Shown in pieces: positions 11,496-20,271 of a stretch of 64,000 bases of DNA. The DNA comes from Streptomyces caelestis (GTDB lineage: Bacteria; Actinomycetota; Actinomycetes; Streptomycetales; Streptomycetaceae): assembly GCF_001279005.1 (NCBI RefSeq), contig NZ_LGCN01000201.1:1-64000 (forward strand). The letters run 5' to 3'. Position numbers and translations under genes: made by a program. Each line of letters begins with the position of its first letter. Within the stretch, counting starts at the first letter, position 1. Below the pieces are notes generated by a model. It was not told the origin of the DNA and did not search any database. It saw only the letters and a program-made list of their open reading frames with translations.

Positions 11496-11660
11496 ATGAT
11501 CGCGACGACGGTCGGCGAAGCCGCCCTCCGGCTCAAGGAGCTGGTCCGCCGGGTGGCCGGCAGCCGCGAGCCCCTCGCCCTCACGGAGGGAGGCCGGGTG
11601 GTGGCCCTCCTCGTCGCTCCCCGGGTGATCGAGGATCCGGGGAACGCCTTGGCCGCCGCC
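11496..11660 (+). pseudogene. Phd/YefM antitoxin remnant
   Basis: From the ATG at 11496 about 50 codons (MIATTVGEAALRLKELVRRV and LALTEGGRVVALLVAPRVIE) match the N-terminal DNA-binding half of Phd/YefM antitoxins. Beyond that the frame continues only as antisense of the glyoxalase gene and shows no antitoxin C-terminus. In the +1 frame at about 11657 the sequence reads PVVIDVARAL, reminiscent of the start of a PIN-type toxin. I read this as the truncated remains of a toxin-antitoxin locus, though a short solo DNA-binding protein is possible. Confidence 0.45.
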
Positions 11661-11665
11661 GGTGG

Positions 11666-12049
11666 TCATCGACGTGGCGCGGGCGCTCCGGCCGACCGCT
11701 CCAGGAACTCCAGCCGGTTGCCCACCGGGTCCTCGGAGTGGAAGCGTCGGTGGCCCGGGAGGTCGTCGTCCCAGGTGACGGGGGCGCCGTGGGCGGCCAG
11801 GCGGGCGGCGTACGCCTCGATGCCGGTCACCCTCAGGCCGGGGTGGGCTTTCCTCGCGGGCCGGAAGTCGTGCTCGACGCCCAGGTGGAGGCGTACGTCC
11901 CCGGCCTCGAACCAGCAGCCGCCGCGGGCGGCCAGGGCCGGTGGCTTCGGCGTCTCGGTCATGCCGAGGGCATCGGCGTAGTAGGCGCGCAGCCGTTCCT
12001 CGGAGCCGGGCGGGGCGGCGAGCTGCACATGGTCGACGGCGGTGAGCAT
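11666..12049 (-). CDS. Glyoxalase/VOC-fold protein
   Basis: 127 residues, a single vicinal-oxygen-chelate domain: MLTAVDHVQLAAPPGSEERL at the N-terminus with the metal-site His at residue 7, YYADALGM, LHLGVEHDFRPARKAHPGL in the middle, and a C-terminal EDPVGNRLEFLE whose final Glu is the usual metal ligand. Substrate unknown; family members act in dehydration, isomerisation or resistance reactions. It starts 4 bp after the tam stop codon and is likely translated from the same mRNA. Confidence 0.87.
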   Translation of the reverse strand: MLTAVDHVQLAAPPGSEERLRAYYADALGMTETPKPPALAARGGCWFEAGDVRLHLGVEHDFRPARKAHPGLRVTGIEAYAARLAAHGAPVTWDDDLPGHRRFHSEDPVGNRLEFLERSAGAPAPRR

Positions 12050-12053
12050 GGCC

Positions 12054-12872
12054 TCACGCCTCCTTGACGGCGACCGCGAAGACGCGGCGGAAGGGGAACG
12101 GGGTGCCGTGGGCGCCGGCCGGATAGGCGGCCCGCAGGGCCGTCCGGTACTCGGCGACGAAGGTCTCCCGCTCCTCCGGGTCGTCGGCGAGGGCGGTGAG
12201 GACGGGACGCAGGCCCGTGCCCTCGACCCAGTCGAGAACCGGATCCTTTCCGGTCAGCAGGTGGATGTACGTCGTCTCCCAGGCGTCGGTCGTGCAGCCG
12301 AGGGCGGTCAGGTGCTCCAGGTAGGCCTCCGGCCGGAGTACGGCGTCCTCGTGGCGCAGGACGCCGGCCAGACGGCCCCGCCGGCGGGGGGAGGCGGCGA
12401 GTTCGCGCATCAGGGTGTGGCTCGGGGCGTCGAAGTTGCCCGGCACCTGGAAGGCGAGGGCGCCGCCGGGGGCGAGCCCGGCGATCCAGTCGGGGAAGCG
12501 CTCCACGTGTCCGGGGACCCATTGCAGCGCGGCGTTGCTGACGATCAGGTCGTACGGCTCCCCGGGCGTCCATGTGCGGAGGTCGGCGTGGGCGAAGTCG
12601 AGCTCGCCGCCCCCGGGGGTCGGGCCCTGGTGGTCGGCGCGGGCCCGGTCGAGCATCTCGGGCGAGTTGTCGTAGCCGGTGATGCGGGCGGTGGGCCGGC
12701 GTGCGGCGAGCAGGGCCGTGACGTTGCCGGCGCCGCAGCCGAGGTCGGCGATGCGGGCCGGCTCCCCGGGGGGTTCCGGGATCCGGGCGAGCAGGTCGGT
12801 GAAGGGCCGGGTGCGGTGACCGGCGTGACGCAGGTACTGGGCGGGGTCCCAGACGGGGTCGGTGGCGGGCAT
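12054..12872 (-). CDS. tam: Trans-aconitate 2-methyltransferase
   Basis: 272 residues, SAM-dependent class I methyltransferase. Motif I is IADLGCGAGNVTALLAARRP near residue 43; YDLIVSNAALQWVPGH (near residue 105) and the C-terminal FPFRRVFAVA are typical of Tam. It methylates trans-aconitate, a by-product that inhibits aconitase, and so protects the TCA cycle. The ATG at 12872 follows GGGAGG; the longer upstream frame runs antisense through tamR. It is divergent from a MarR regulator, exactly the tam/tamR arrangement described in Streptomyces coelicolor. Confidence 0.92.
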   Translation of the reverse strand: MPATDPVWDPAQYLRHAGHRTRPFTDLLARIPEPPGEPARIADLGCGAGNVTALLAARRPTARITGYDNSPEMLDRARADHQGPTPGGGELDFAHADLRTWTPGEPYDLIVSNAALQWVPGHVERFPDWIAGLAPGGALAFQVPGNFDAPSHTLMRELAASPRRRGRLAGVLRHEDAVLRPEAYLEHLTALGCTTDAWETTYIHLLTGKDPVLDWVEGTGLRPVLTALADDPEERETFVAEYRTALRAAYPAGAHGTPFPFRRVFAVAVKEA

Positions 12873-12925
12873 GAGGCCTCCCGGTGCGGTGCGGAGGGTC
12901 GGGTGCCCAGCATCACCCCCATTCA

Positions 12926-12970
12926 TCTCGACGTCAAGAGACTCGACATCAAGAGACTTCACGTCGACAC
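12926..12970. promoter_or_regulatory. Three 15-bp-spaced repeats, probable TamR operators
   Basis: TCTCGACGTCAAGAGA (12926-12941), ACTCGACATCAAGAGA (12941-12956) and the more divergent CTTCACGTCGACAC (12957-12970) are imperfect palindromes repeated at a 15-bp period in the tam/tamR intergenic region. TamR is known to bind its shared promoter with tam and to be released by trans-aconitate and related ligands. The spacing of about 1.5 helical turns places successive sites on opposite faces. Confidence 0.7.
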
Positions 12971-12976
12971 AACCAC

Positions 12977-12982
12977 TACACT
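12977..12982 (+). promoter_or_regulatory. Probable -10 box of tamR (leaderless)
   Basis: TACACT lies 7 nt before the ATG at 12990 and there is no Shine-Dalgarno sequence, so a leaderless transcript is predicted. The three repeats at 12926-12970 cover the -20 to -60 region, which suits autorepression. Confidence 0.6.
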
Positions 12983-12989
12983 GATCGTC

Positions 12990-13487
12990 ATGGAGGACGA
13001 GGTCGATCGGCTGGTCGCGGCGTGGCGTCGGGAGCGCCCGGACCTCGACGTGGAACCGCTCGAGGTGCTCAGCCGGGTGAGCAGACTGGCCCGGCACCTG
13101 GACCGGGCGCGTCGGCTCGCCTTCGCCGAGCACGGGCTGGAGTCCTGGGAGTTCGACGTCCTGACCGCGCTGCGCCGCGCGGGCGCCCCGTACCAGCTCT
13201 CGCCGGGGCAGCTCCTCACGCAGACGCTCGTCACCTCGGGCACGATGACCAACCGCATCGACCGCCTCGCCAAGAAGGGCCTGGTGGAGCGGCTGCCCGA
13301 CCCCAGTGACCGGCGCGGCGTCCTGGTCCGGCTCACGGAGGAGGGCCGCGACCGCGCCGACCAGGCACTGGCCGGGCTGCTGGCGCAGGAGCGGGCGATC
13401 CTCGCGGAACTCACCCACGCCCAGCGCGGCGAACTGGCGGGACTGCTACGCCAGTTGACCGCCCCGTTCGACAACGTCCCCGGTTAG
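12990..13487 (+). CDS. tamR: MarR-family regulator TamR
   Basis: 165 residues with a MarR winged helix: LESWEFDVLTALRRAG, LVTSGTMTNRIDRLAKKGLV as recognition helix (near residues 85-105) and wing DPSDRRGVLVRLTEEG. Divergent from tam, so it is assigned as TamR, which links tam expression to metabolite build-up during oxidative stress. The ATG at 12990 was chosen over the long upstream frame because of the adjacent -10 box. Its last 42 nt overlap the 3' end of the convergent response regulator gene. Confidence 0.88.
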   Translation: MEDEVDRLVAAWRRERPDLDVEPLEVLSRVSRLARHLDRARRLAFAEHGLESWEFDVLTALRRAGAPYQLSPGQLLTQTLVTSGTMTNRIDRLAKKGLVERLPDPSDRRGVLVRLTEEGRDRADQALAGLLAQERAILAELTHAQRGELAGLLRQLTAPFDNVPG

Positions 13488-14213
13488 GTCGGCGGGCCCG
13501 ACACCCGCCCGCCGGGCGAGGGCCACCGCGGCGAGGGTGGAGTGCACCCCCAACTTACCCAGGACGTTCTGCATATGGGTCCGCACGGTGTGCGGGGACA
13601 GGTACAGGCGCTCGGCGACCGCCTTGCGCCCCAGTCCCGCGACCATGCACCGCAGCACCTCCCGCTCGCGCGGGGTCAGGGACTCCACGAGCCGTTCGCT
13701 CTCCGTGCGGTGCCGCCGGGCGGCGGTCAACTCCCGCAGCACGCCCGTCAGCAGCGCGGGCGGCAGATGCGTCTCGTCGCGCAGCACCCCCCGGACGACG
13801 GTGAGCAGCCGGTTCAGCGAGCAGTCCTTGGCCACCCACCCGCAGGCCCCCGCCTGCAGGGCGAGCGCGGCCCGGGCCGGATCGTCCTTCTCGGCGAGGA
13901 CGACGACCCGTACCTGCGGCTGCGCCGAACGCACCCCGGTGACCAGCGTCAGCCCGTCGACGAGTCCGTCCTCGCCGACGGCCTGCACGGGCACGGCCGG
14001 CCGTCCGTCCGGCGCCTTGCCGCCCAGGTCGGCGTCGACGAGCACCACGTCGAACCGCCGTCCCTCGGCGGCCGCCCGCTCCAGACAGCGCAGCGCGGCC
14101 GGGCCGCTGCCCGCCGCGGACACGTCGACGTCGGGCTCCGCGGCCAGTGCCGCGGCCAGTGACTCGGCGAAGATGCGATGGTCGTCGACGACCAGGACTC
14201 GAATGCGAACCAC
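13446..14213 (-). CDS. NarL/FixJ-type response regulator (orphan)
   Basis: 255 residues. A receiver domain opens with RVLVVDDHRIFAESLAAALA and carries a candidate phosphoacceptor in FDVVLVDADLGG near residue 63. A LuxR-type HTH closes it (LTPREREVLRCMVAGLGRKA and LSPHTVRTHMQNVLGKLGV). The usual receiver Lys region reads VLAEKDDP, slightly unusual. Start GTG at 14213 with GGAAGGGGG upstream; the longer frame to 14312 has no conserved residues. No kinase gene is adjacent. The 3' end overlaps tamR antiparallel by 42 nt. Confidence 0.87.
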   Translation of the reverse strand: MVRIRVLVVDDHRIFAESLAAALAAEPDVDVSAAGSGPAALRCLERAAAEGRRFDVVLVDADLGGKAPDGRPAVPVQAVGEDGLVDGLTLVTGVRSAQPQVRVVVLAEKDDPARAALALQAGACGWVAKDCSLNRLLTVVRGVLRDETHLPPALLTGVLRELTAARRHRTESERLVESLTPREREVLRCMVAGLGRKAVAERLYLSPHTVRTHMQNVLGKLGVHSTLAAVALARRAGVGPADLTGDVVERGGQLA

Positions 14214-14503
14214 GAAACCCCCTTCCCCGCGCTCCTCCCGGAGCAGGGGATTTACCCCATCGTCGGAGGACGACACCGGCGCGGGTACGACGCCGAGGCC
14301 CCTGTCACTCACTCACCGGACGCGGGACGGGCCGCCGCGGTCACACGGCCGCCGCCGCGCGACGACCGCCGCCCCCGCCCCGGACGCCGTACCCGATCGT
14401 CTCGCCCCCTGAACGGCACCGGCCCCCACCGGCGCTGTCCATCAGGGTACGGGCGGGGGCCGGGAGCGGAAGGTTATTTGCAGAACTGGCGGCCTTGCGC
14501 GTT

Positions 14504-14509
14504 TATGGT
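14504..14509 (+). promoter_or_regulatory. Probable -10 box of the acetyltransferase gene (leaderless)
   Basis: TATGGT sits 7 nt before the ATG at 14517. This argues against the in-frame ATG at 14505, which lies inside the box. Confidence 0.55.
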
Positions 14510-14516
14510 GAGCCGC

Positions 14517-14960
14517 ATGTTTCGTCTTGAGACAGAAGTCGACAAGGCCCGACGTGATCTGCTCCGCAGGAGGCTGAGGGACACCAACACGGCGGCCTCA
14601 CCGGTCCTGCGCGCGCTGCGCGGAACCCCGGGCGAACGCGAAACGCCTTTGCACGTGTGGGCGCTGGATGCGAACGGTGGACTGGCCGGCGGCCTGGTCG
14701 GCCACACCTGGACGGCCTGGCTGCACGTGACCTACCTGTGGGTCGACGCCCGCCACCGGGGAGCGGGCCTGGGCTCCGGCCTCCTCGCGGAGGCGGAACG
14801 CGTCGCCGCGGCCGAACGCGCCTGCACGGCCTCCCGTGTGGAGACCTGGGACTTCCAGGCCCCGGAGTTCTACGAGCGGCAGGGTTACGAGGTGGTGTGC
14901 GTGATCCCCGACTACCCGCCGGGGGTCACGGAGTACACGCTGACGAAACGGCTGGGCTGA
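14517..14960 (+). CDS. GNAT-family N-acetyltransferase
   Basis: 147 residues with a GNAT core: HVTYLWVDARHRGAGLGSGL (motif A with the Q/RxxGxG/A acetyl-CoA loop, near residues 76-95) and APEFYERQGYEVVCVIPDYP (motif B, near residue 120). It ends TEYTLTKRLG, as in acetyltransferases that modify small molecules or antibiotics, but the substrate cannot be told. Transcribed alone, between a response regulator on the minus strand and the gal operon. Confidence 0.85.
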   Translation: MFRLETEVDKARRDLLRRRLRDTNTAASPVLRALRGTPGERETPLHVWALDANGGLAGGLVGHTWTAWLHVTYLWVDARHRGAGLGSGLLAEAERVAAAERACTASRVETWDFQAPEFYERQGYEVVCVIPDYPPGVTEYTLTKRLG

Positions 14961-15154
14961 GCGCGCCGCCGCCCGGGCCGCACCGCCGCTCCTCGCCCGG
15001 CCCCGTGTCCTCGGCGCCGACCGGGGCGGGCCGGCCCTCCGCCCGCCCCCGGCCCGATCCGCGCGGAGCGGATCTTCGGGCACCGCGCCGCCCGCGCGTC
15101 GTCCGGCTCGGAGATCCGCTCCCCCGGCGGCCCGTCGTCGGCCCTCGCCGACCG
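14961..15154. other. Intergenic gap between convergent genes
   Basis: 194 bp of very GC-rich sequence between the acetyltransferase stop and the galK stop. No convincing gene or strong hairpin; the open frames here show only arginine/glycine/proline-rich shadow composition. Confidence 0.5.
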
Positions 15155-16327
15155 TCAGCGCACCCGCCGCGCGCCCGCCGCGGGCACCGCCTCGAAGACC
15201 CGGGGGGCAGTGAAGCCGGCCGCCGCGAAGGCCTCCTCCACCGCCTTGGTGATCGTCGGGACGTCGGTCTCCTCCGCCAGGACGATGGCCGAACCGCCGA
15301 AGCCGCCGCCGGTCATGCGGGCGCCGAGGGCGCCGGAGGCCACGGCGGTCCCGACCACCAGGTCGAGTTCGGGGCAGGAGACGCGGAAGTCGTCGCGCAG
15401 CGAGGCGTGGCCCTCCACGAGCACCGGGCCGATGGCCCGGGTGTCGCCCGACTCCAGCAGGGAGACGACCCGTTCGACCCGCTCGTCCTCCGTCACCACG
15501 TGCCGGACCAGCCGGCGCACCTCCTCCTCGTCGCCGAGCCGCTCCAGCGCCGCGTCCAGTTCCGCGTACGGGACGTCCCGCAGGGCGTCGACGCCCAGCA
15601 GGGCCGCGCCCTTCTCGCAGCCGGCGCGGCGCTTGCCGTACTCGCCCTCGCTGTGGCTGTGCTTGACCTGGGTGTCGACGACGAGCAGGCGCATGCCCTC
15701 GGCGGCCAGGTCGAACGGGATCTGGCGCTGGGAGAGGTCACGGGTGTCGAGGAACAGGGCGTGGCCGGTCTCGCAGCAGGCCGAGGCCGTCTGGTCCATG
15801 ATGCCGACGGGGGCGCCGACGTAGACGTTCTCGGCGCGCTGGGACAGCCGGGCCAGCTGCCAGCCGCGCAGACCGAGGCCGAACAGGTCGTTCAGGGCGA
15901 GCGCGACGACGACCTCCAGGGCCGCCGAGGACGACAGGCCCGCGCCCGCCGGAACGGTCGAGGCGAGGTGGACGTCCGCGCCGGTGACGGTGTGGCCGGC
16001 CTCGCGCAGCGCCCACACGACGCCCGCCGGGTAGGCGGTCCACCGCTTGTCGGACTGGGGGGCCAGGGCGTCCACCGCCAGCTCCACGACCGGCCCGTCC
16101 ACGTCGGCGGAGTGCAGCCGCAGGACGCCGTCGTCCCGCCGGGACACCGCGGCGACCGCGGTGTGCGGCAGGGCGAACGGCATGACGAAGCCGTCGTTGT
16201 AGTCGGTGTGCTCACCGATGAGGTTGACCCGGCCCGGTGCCGCCCACACCCCGTCCGGCGCGGCCCCGTACAGCTCCTCGAACCGCTCGGCGACGGACTC
16301 CGCGACGGTCTCGCTGGACTCGCTCAT
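15155..16327 (-). CDS. galK: Galactokinase
   Basis: 390 residues, GHMP kinase family. Signature GRVNLIGEHTDYNDGFVMP near residue 32, ATP loop PAGAGLSSSAALEV near residue 126, and C-terminal GARMTGGGFGGSAIVL near residue 343. Phosphorylates galactose to galactose-1-phosphate, the first Leloir step. It is the last gene of the galT-galE-galK operon, starting 28 bp after galE. The ATG at 16327 follows a GGGGTCAGGG stretch. Confidence 0.96.
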   Translation of the reverse strand: MSESSETVAESVAERFEELYGAAPDGVWAAPGRVNLIGEHTDYNDGFVMPFALPHTAVAAVSRRDDGVLRLHSADVDGPVVELAVDALAPQSDKRWTAYPAGVVWALREAGHTVTGADVHLASTVPAGAGLSSSAALEVVVALALNDLFGLGLRGWQLARLSQRAENVYVGAPVGIMDQTASACCETGHALFLDTRDLSQRQIPFDLAAEGMRLLVVDTQVKHSHSEGEYGKRRAGCEKGAALLGVDALRDVPYAELDAALERLGDEEEVRRLVRHVVTEDERVERVVSLLESGDTRAIGPVLVEGHASLRDDFRVSCPELDLVVGTAVASGALGARMTGGGFGGSAIVLAEETDVPTITKAVEEAFAAAGFTAPRVFEAVPAAGARRVR

Positions 16328-16355
16328 GCCCTGACCCCTGCCCCTTCGTGACGTT

Positions 16356-17336
16356 CTACTCGGCCTGTTCGGCCTGCTCGGCGCGCTGCTGCGCGAACTC
16401 CCACGCGTCCGCGACGATCCCCGCGAGGTCGGCGCGCGACGGCTTCCAGCCCAGCTTCTCGCGGGCGGTGGCGGCCGACGCGACCAGGACCGCCGGATCG
16501 CCGCCCCGGCGGGGGGCCACGACCTCGGGGATCGGGTGGCCGGTGACCTCGCGGACCGTCTCGACGACCTCGCGGACGGAGAAGCCGTTGCCGTTGCCGA
16601 GGTTGCAGATCAGGTGCTCGCCGGGCGCGGCGGCCTTCAGCGCGAGCAGATGGGCCTCGGCCAGGTCGGCGACGTGGATGTAGTCGCGCACGCAGGTGCC
16701 GTCGGGCGTCGGGTAGTCGTCGCCGTAGACGGAGATCGCCTCGCGCCGCCCCTGGGCCACCTGCAGCACGAGCGGGATGAGGTGCGACTCGGGGTCGTGC
16801 CGCTCGCCGTACCGTCCGTACGCGCCGGCCACGTTGAAGTAGCGCAGGGAGACCGCGCCCAGTCCGTGCGCCGCCGCCTCACCGGTGATCATGTGGTCGA
16901 CGGCGAGCTTCGAGGCGCCGTAGGGGTTGGTGGGGCTGGTCGGCGCGGACTCGACGATCGGGACCTGCTCGGGCTCGCCGTACGTCGCCGCCGTGGAGGA
17001 GAACACGAGCCGGCGCACGCCCGCCTCGCGCATCGCGCCGAGCAGCGCCATGGTGCCGCCGACGTTGTTGTCCCAGTACTTCTCCGGCTTCGCCACCGAC
17101 TCGCCGACCTGGGAGAAGGCGGCGAAGTGCAGCACGCCGTCGTAGGAGGGGTCCAGCCATGCGGCGGCGTCGCGGATGTCGCCCTCGATGAACGACGCAC
17201 CCGCGGGAACGCCTTCCCGGAAGCCGGTGGAGAGGTTGTCGAGCACGACGACCTCGTGGCCGGCCTCCAGCAGATGCTGGGCGACGACACTGCCGACGTA
17301 ACCGGCCCCGCCCGTCACCAGGTACTTCCCGCTCAT
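16356..17336 (-). CDS. galE: UDP-glucose 4-epimerase
   Basis: 326 residues, extended SDR. N-terminal NAD loop [20 protein letters not shown], Ser-Thr-Ala of the active site in [13 protein letters not shown] near residue 121, and YGASK with the catalytic Tyr/Lys near residue 143. Interconverts UDP-galactose and UDP-glucose. Its ATG overlaps the galT stop by 4 nt (ATGA), so the two are translationally coupled. Confidence 0.96.
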   Translation of the reverse strand: MSGKYLVTGGAGYVGSVVAQHLLEAGHEVVVLDNLSTGFREGVPAGASFIEGDIRDAAAWLDPSYDGVLHFAAFSQVGESVAKPEKYWDNNVGGTMALLGAMREAGVRRLVFSSTAATYGEPEQVPIVESAPTSPTNPYGASKLAVDHMITGEAAAHGLGAVSLRYFNVAGAYGRYGERHDPESHLIPLVLQVAQGRREAISVYGDDYPTPDGTCVRDYIHVADLAEAHLLALKAAAPGEHLICNLGNGNGFSVREVVETVREVTGHPIPEVVAPRRGGDPAVLVASAATAREKLGWKPSRADLAGIVADAWEFAQQRAEQAEQAE

Positions 17337-18394
17337 GAACTCGCTACCTCTCGCAGTCGCTCGGCCGCGCGCTCCGGCGGCACGTCGTTGATGAACACGT
17401 TCATGCCGGACTCGGAGCCCGCGAGGAACTTCAGCTTGCCGGATGTGCGACGGATGGTGAAAAGCTCCAGGTGGAGCGCGAAGTCGTCGCGCGTGACGCC
17501 GTCGAACTCCTCCAGCGTGCCGAACGGGGCCTGGTGCCAGGCCGCGATGTACGGCGTCGGAGGCTCTCCCTCGCCGAAGATCCGGTCGAAGCGCTGCAGG
17601 AGTTCCAGGTACATCCGGGGGAACTCCGTGCGCGCCGCCTCGTCCAGTCCGAGCAGGTCGGGCACCCGGCGCTTGGGGTAGAGGTGGACCTCGTAGGGCC
17701 AGTGCGCCGCGTACGGCACGAAGGCCACCCAGTGTTCACCCTCAAGGACGATCCGCTCGTCGGCCCGTTCCCGCTCCAGCACGGCGTCGAACAGGTTCTC
17801 ACCGCCCGTCGCCTCCTTGTGTGCGGCCACTTGGCGCAGCGTCAGGGCGGTGCGGGGGGTGGTGAAGGGGTAGGCGTAGATCTGCCCGTGCGGGTGCTGG
17901 AGGGTGACGCCGATCTCGGCCCCCCGGTTCTCGAAGCAGAAGACCTGTTCGACGGAGGGCAGATGCGACAGCTCGGAGGTCCGGTCCGTCCAGGCGTCGA
18001 GCACCAGTCGCGCCTGCCGCTCGCTCAGACCGGCGAAGGAGGAGTGGTGGTCGGAGGTGAAGCAGACGACCTCGCACCGGCCCGAGTCCCCGGCCAGCGA
18101 GGGGAAACGGTTCTCGAAGACGACCACGTCGTACGACGAGTCCGGGATCTCGCTCAGCCGGTCGCCCTCGGAGGGGCACAGCGGGCATTCGTCGGCCGGC
18201 GGGTGGTAGGTGCGCCCCTGGCGGTGGGAGGCGATGGCGACGGAGTCGCCCAGCAGCACGTCGCGGCGGATCTCGGACGTGGTGACGGTGGCGTCCAGCG
18301 GACGGCGGTCGACGGCGTCGCGGACGGTGTCGTCGCCCAGGTCGTAGTAGACGATCTCGCGACCGTCGGCCAGCCGGGTCGAGGTCTTCTTCAC
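17333..18394 (-). CDS. galT: Galactose-1-phosphate uridylyltransferase
   Basis: 353 residues. The active-site motif [13 protein letters not shown] (uridylylated His in HPH) is near residue 168, the zinc-site region [13 protein letters not shown] near residue 74, and a second GalT-fold half includes [14 protein letters not shown]. Exchanges UMP between UDP-glucose and galactose-1-P. GTG start at 18394 behind GAGGAG. First gene of the galTEK operon, transcribed leftwards from the promoter at 18436-18463. Confidence 0.96.
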   Translation of the reverse strand: MKKTSTRLADGREIVYYDLGDDTVRDAVDRRPLDATVTTSEIRRDVLLGDSVAIASHRQGRTYHPPADECPLCPSEGDRLSEIPDSSYDVVVFENRFPSLAGDSGRCEVVCFTSDHHSSFAGLSERQARLVLDAWTDRTSELSHLPSVEQVFCFENRGAEIGVTLQHPHGQIYAYPFTTPRTALTLRQVAAHKEATGGENLFDAVLERERADERIVLEGEHWVAFVPYAAHWPYEVHLYPKRRVPDLLGLDEAARTEFPRMYLELLQRFDRIFGEGEPPTPYIAAWHQAPFGTLEEFDGVTRDDFALHLELFTIRRTSGKLKFLAGSESGMNVFINDVPPERAAERLREVASS

Positions 18395-18435
18395 TGCCGC
18401 ACTCCTCTACACCCGCCCATCACTCAACACAAACA

Positions 18436-18463
18436 AACATAACACATCACAACCCACCAGCAA
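18436..18463 (-). promoter_or_regulatory. Probable galTEK promoter
   Basis: On the minus strand TTGCTG (18463-18458) and TATGTT (18441-18436) are spaced by 16 bp. The leader to galT is about 35 nt. The region is markedly AT-richer than its surroundings. A gal promoter at this place is known in S. lividans and S. coelicolor; the precise boxes are my reading. Confidence 0.55.
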
Positions 18464-18502
18464 GGCCCGCTCGTCACGATCAAACAAAGAACATCACGAG
18501 AA

Positions 18503-18521
18503 GTGTTCGGTAACCGAACAC
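18503..18521. promoter_or_regulatory. 19-bp perfect palindrome between galT and the symporter
   Basis: GTGTTCGGTAACCGAACAC is a perfect 9+1+9 inverted repeat. It lies about 40 bp upstream of the proposed gal -35 box and about 50 bp before the symporter ATG, so one repressor could control both directions. The TTCGGTNACCGAA core suggests a GntR- or DeoR-type dimer; the regulator gene is not in the neighbourhood. Confidence 0.7.
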
Positions 18522-18570
18522 CGAGGCATGGGTTCCGCACCGGATCAGTTCGCGAACGAAGCGAGTATGT

Positions 18571-20250
18571 ATGCAAACCCCCACATACCTGGCCGCAGAG
18601 CTTCGACTCCCCACCAACTGGCTGGACTACACGATCCTCGGGATCTACTTCGTCGTCGTGCTGGGCATCGGCTTCGCCGCCCGCCGCTCGGTCAAGACCA
18701 GCCTCGACTTCTTCCTCTCCGGCCGCTCCCTGCCCGCCTGGGTCACCGGCCTGGCCTTCATCGCGGCCAACCTCGGCGCCACCGAGATCCTCGGCATGGC
18801 GGCCAACAGCGCCCAGTACGGCGTCTACACGACCCACTGGTACTGGATCGGCGCCATCCCCGCGATGGTCTTCCTGGGCCTGGTGATGATGCCGTTCTAC
18901 TACGGCAGCAAGGTCCGCTCGGTCCCCGAGTTCCTGCTGCTGCGCTTCGACAAGGCGGCCCACCTGTTCAGCTCGGTCCTCTTCGCGGCGGCGGCCATCC
19001 TGATCGCCGGCGTGAACCTGTACGCCCTCGCGATCGTGGTCGAGGCCCTCCTCGGCTGGCCGCAGTGGGTGGCGATCGTCGTCGCCGGCTTCTTCGTCCT
19101 GGCCTACATCACCCTCGGCGGCCTGTCCTCGGCGATCTACAACGAGGTCCTGCAGTTCTTCGTCATCCTCGCCGCGCTCATCCCGATCACGGTGCTCGGC
19201 CTGAAGAGCGTGGGCGGCTGGGACGGCCTGTCCGACTCCCTCACCCAGGCGCGCGGCGACGACTTCATGACCGCCTGGGGCGGCACCGGCATCGGCAGCG
19301 ACAACCCGCTCGGCGCCAACTGGCTGACCATCATCCTCGGCCTCGGCTTCGTCCTCTCCTTCGGCTACTGGACGACGAACTTCGCCGAGGTGCAGCGCGC
19401 CCTGTCCGCCAAGAACCTCTCGGCGGCCCAGCGCACCCCGCTCATCGCCGCGTTCCCGAAGATCTTCATCGTGTTCCTGGTGATGATCCCGGGCCTGGTC
19501 GCCGCCGTGATGGTCCCCGCGATCGGCACGGGGGGCTCGGACCTGCAGTACAACGACGCGATCCCGTACCTGATGCAGCAACTCCTGCCCAACGGCGTCC
19601 TGGGCATCGCCGTCACCGGGCTGCTGGCCGCGTTCATGGCCGGCATGGCGGCCAACGTCTCCTCCTTCAACACCGTCTTCACCACCGACATCTGGGCGAA
19701 GTACGTGGTGAAGCACCGCGAGGACGGGTACTACGTCCGCTTCGGCCGCCTGATCACCGCGATCGGCGTCCTCGCCTCCATCGGCACGGCGTTCCTCGCG
19801 TCCTCGTTCTCGAACATCATGAGCTACCTGCAGACGCTGTTCTCCTTCTTCAACGTGCCGATGTTCGTGGTCTTCATCATCGGCATGTTCTGGAAGCGGG
19901 CGTCCATGAAGTCCGGCTTCTGGGGCCTGCTCGCCGGCACCACCACCGCGATGGTGAACTACTTCTGGATCTACAAGCAGGGCATCATCGGCATCCCCTC
20001 CGACCAGGGCGCCAACTTCGTCTCCGCGATCGCCGGCTTCGTCGCGGGCGCGGTGGTCATGGTCGCCGTGTCGCTCTTCACCGCCCCCAAGCCGGCGGAG
20101 GAACTCGAGGGCCTGGTCTACGGCACGCGTTCCCCCGGCATGGCGGAGCCGCCCGCGGAGGGCGACGACGCGTGGTACCGGAAGCCGGCGTTGCTGGGCT
20201 GGGGCGCGGTGATCCTGGCCGCCGCCTGCTACATCCCGTTCTCGTTCTGA
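18571..20250 (+). CDS. Sodium:solute symporter (SSS family), probably for galactose or another sugar
   Basis: 559 residues with about 14 hydrophobic segments. SSS-family features include LDFFLSGRSLPAWVTGLAFI near residue 48, AANLGATEILGMAANSAQYG near 68, and the strongly conserved AAFMAGMAANVSSFNTVFTTD near 352 (Na+ site region). Resembles the Vibrio SGLT-type sugar transporters; location opposite galTEK supports a galactose or galactoside substrate, but this is inference. The ATG at 18571 is preceded by GAAGCGAG. It is followed 21 bp later by a small membrane protein in the same direction. Confidence 0.9.
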   Translation: MQTPTYLAAELRLPTNWLDYTILGIYFVVVLGIGFAARRSVKTSLDFFLSGRSLPAWVTGLAFIAANLGATEILGMAANSAQYGVYTTHWYWIGAIPAMVFLGLVMMPFYYGSKVRSVPEFLLLRFDKAAHLFSSVLFAAAAILIAGVNLYALAIVVEALLGWPQWVAIVVAGFFVLAYITLGGLSSAIYNEVLQFFVILAALIPITVLGLKSVGGWDGLSDSLTQARGDDFMTAWGGTGIGSDNPLGANWLTIILGLGFVLSFGYWTTNFAEVQRALSAKNLSAAQRTPLIAAFPKIFIVFLVMIPGLVAAVMVPAIGTGGSDLQYNDAIPYLMQQLLPNGVLGIAVTGLLAAFMAGMAANVSSFNTVFTTDIWAKYVVKHREDGYYVRFGRLITAIGVLASIGTAFLASSFSNIMSYLQTLFSFFNVPMFVVFIIGMFWKRASMKSGFWGLLAGTTTAMVNYFWIYKQGIIGIPSDQGANFVSAIAGFVAGAVVMVAVSLFTAPKPAEELEGLVYGTRSPGMAEPPAEGDDAWYRKPALLGWGAVILAAACYIPFSF

Positions 20251-20271
20251 CCGCGGGAGGATGGAGAGAGC

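Noticed and set aside
11496..11981. Full 161-codon reading of the antitoxin-like frame
   Set aside because: After about 50 codons it is antisense to the glyoxalase gene with Arg/Ser-rich shadow composition, so only the first part is kept, as a remnant.
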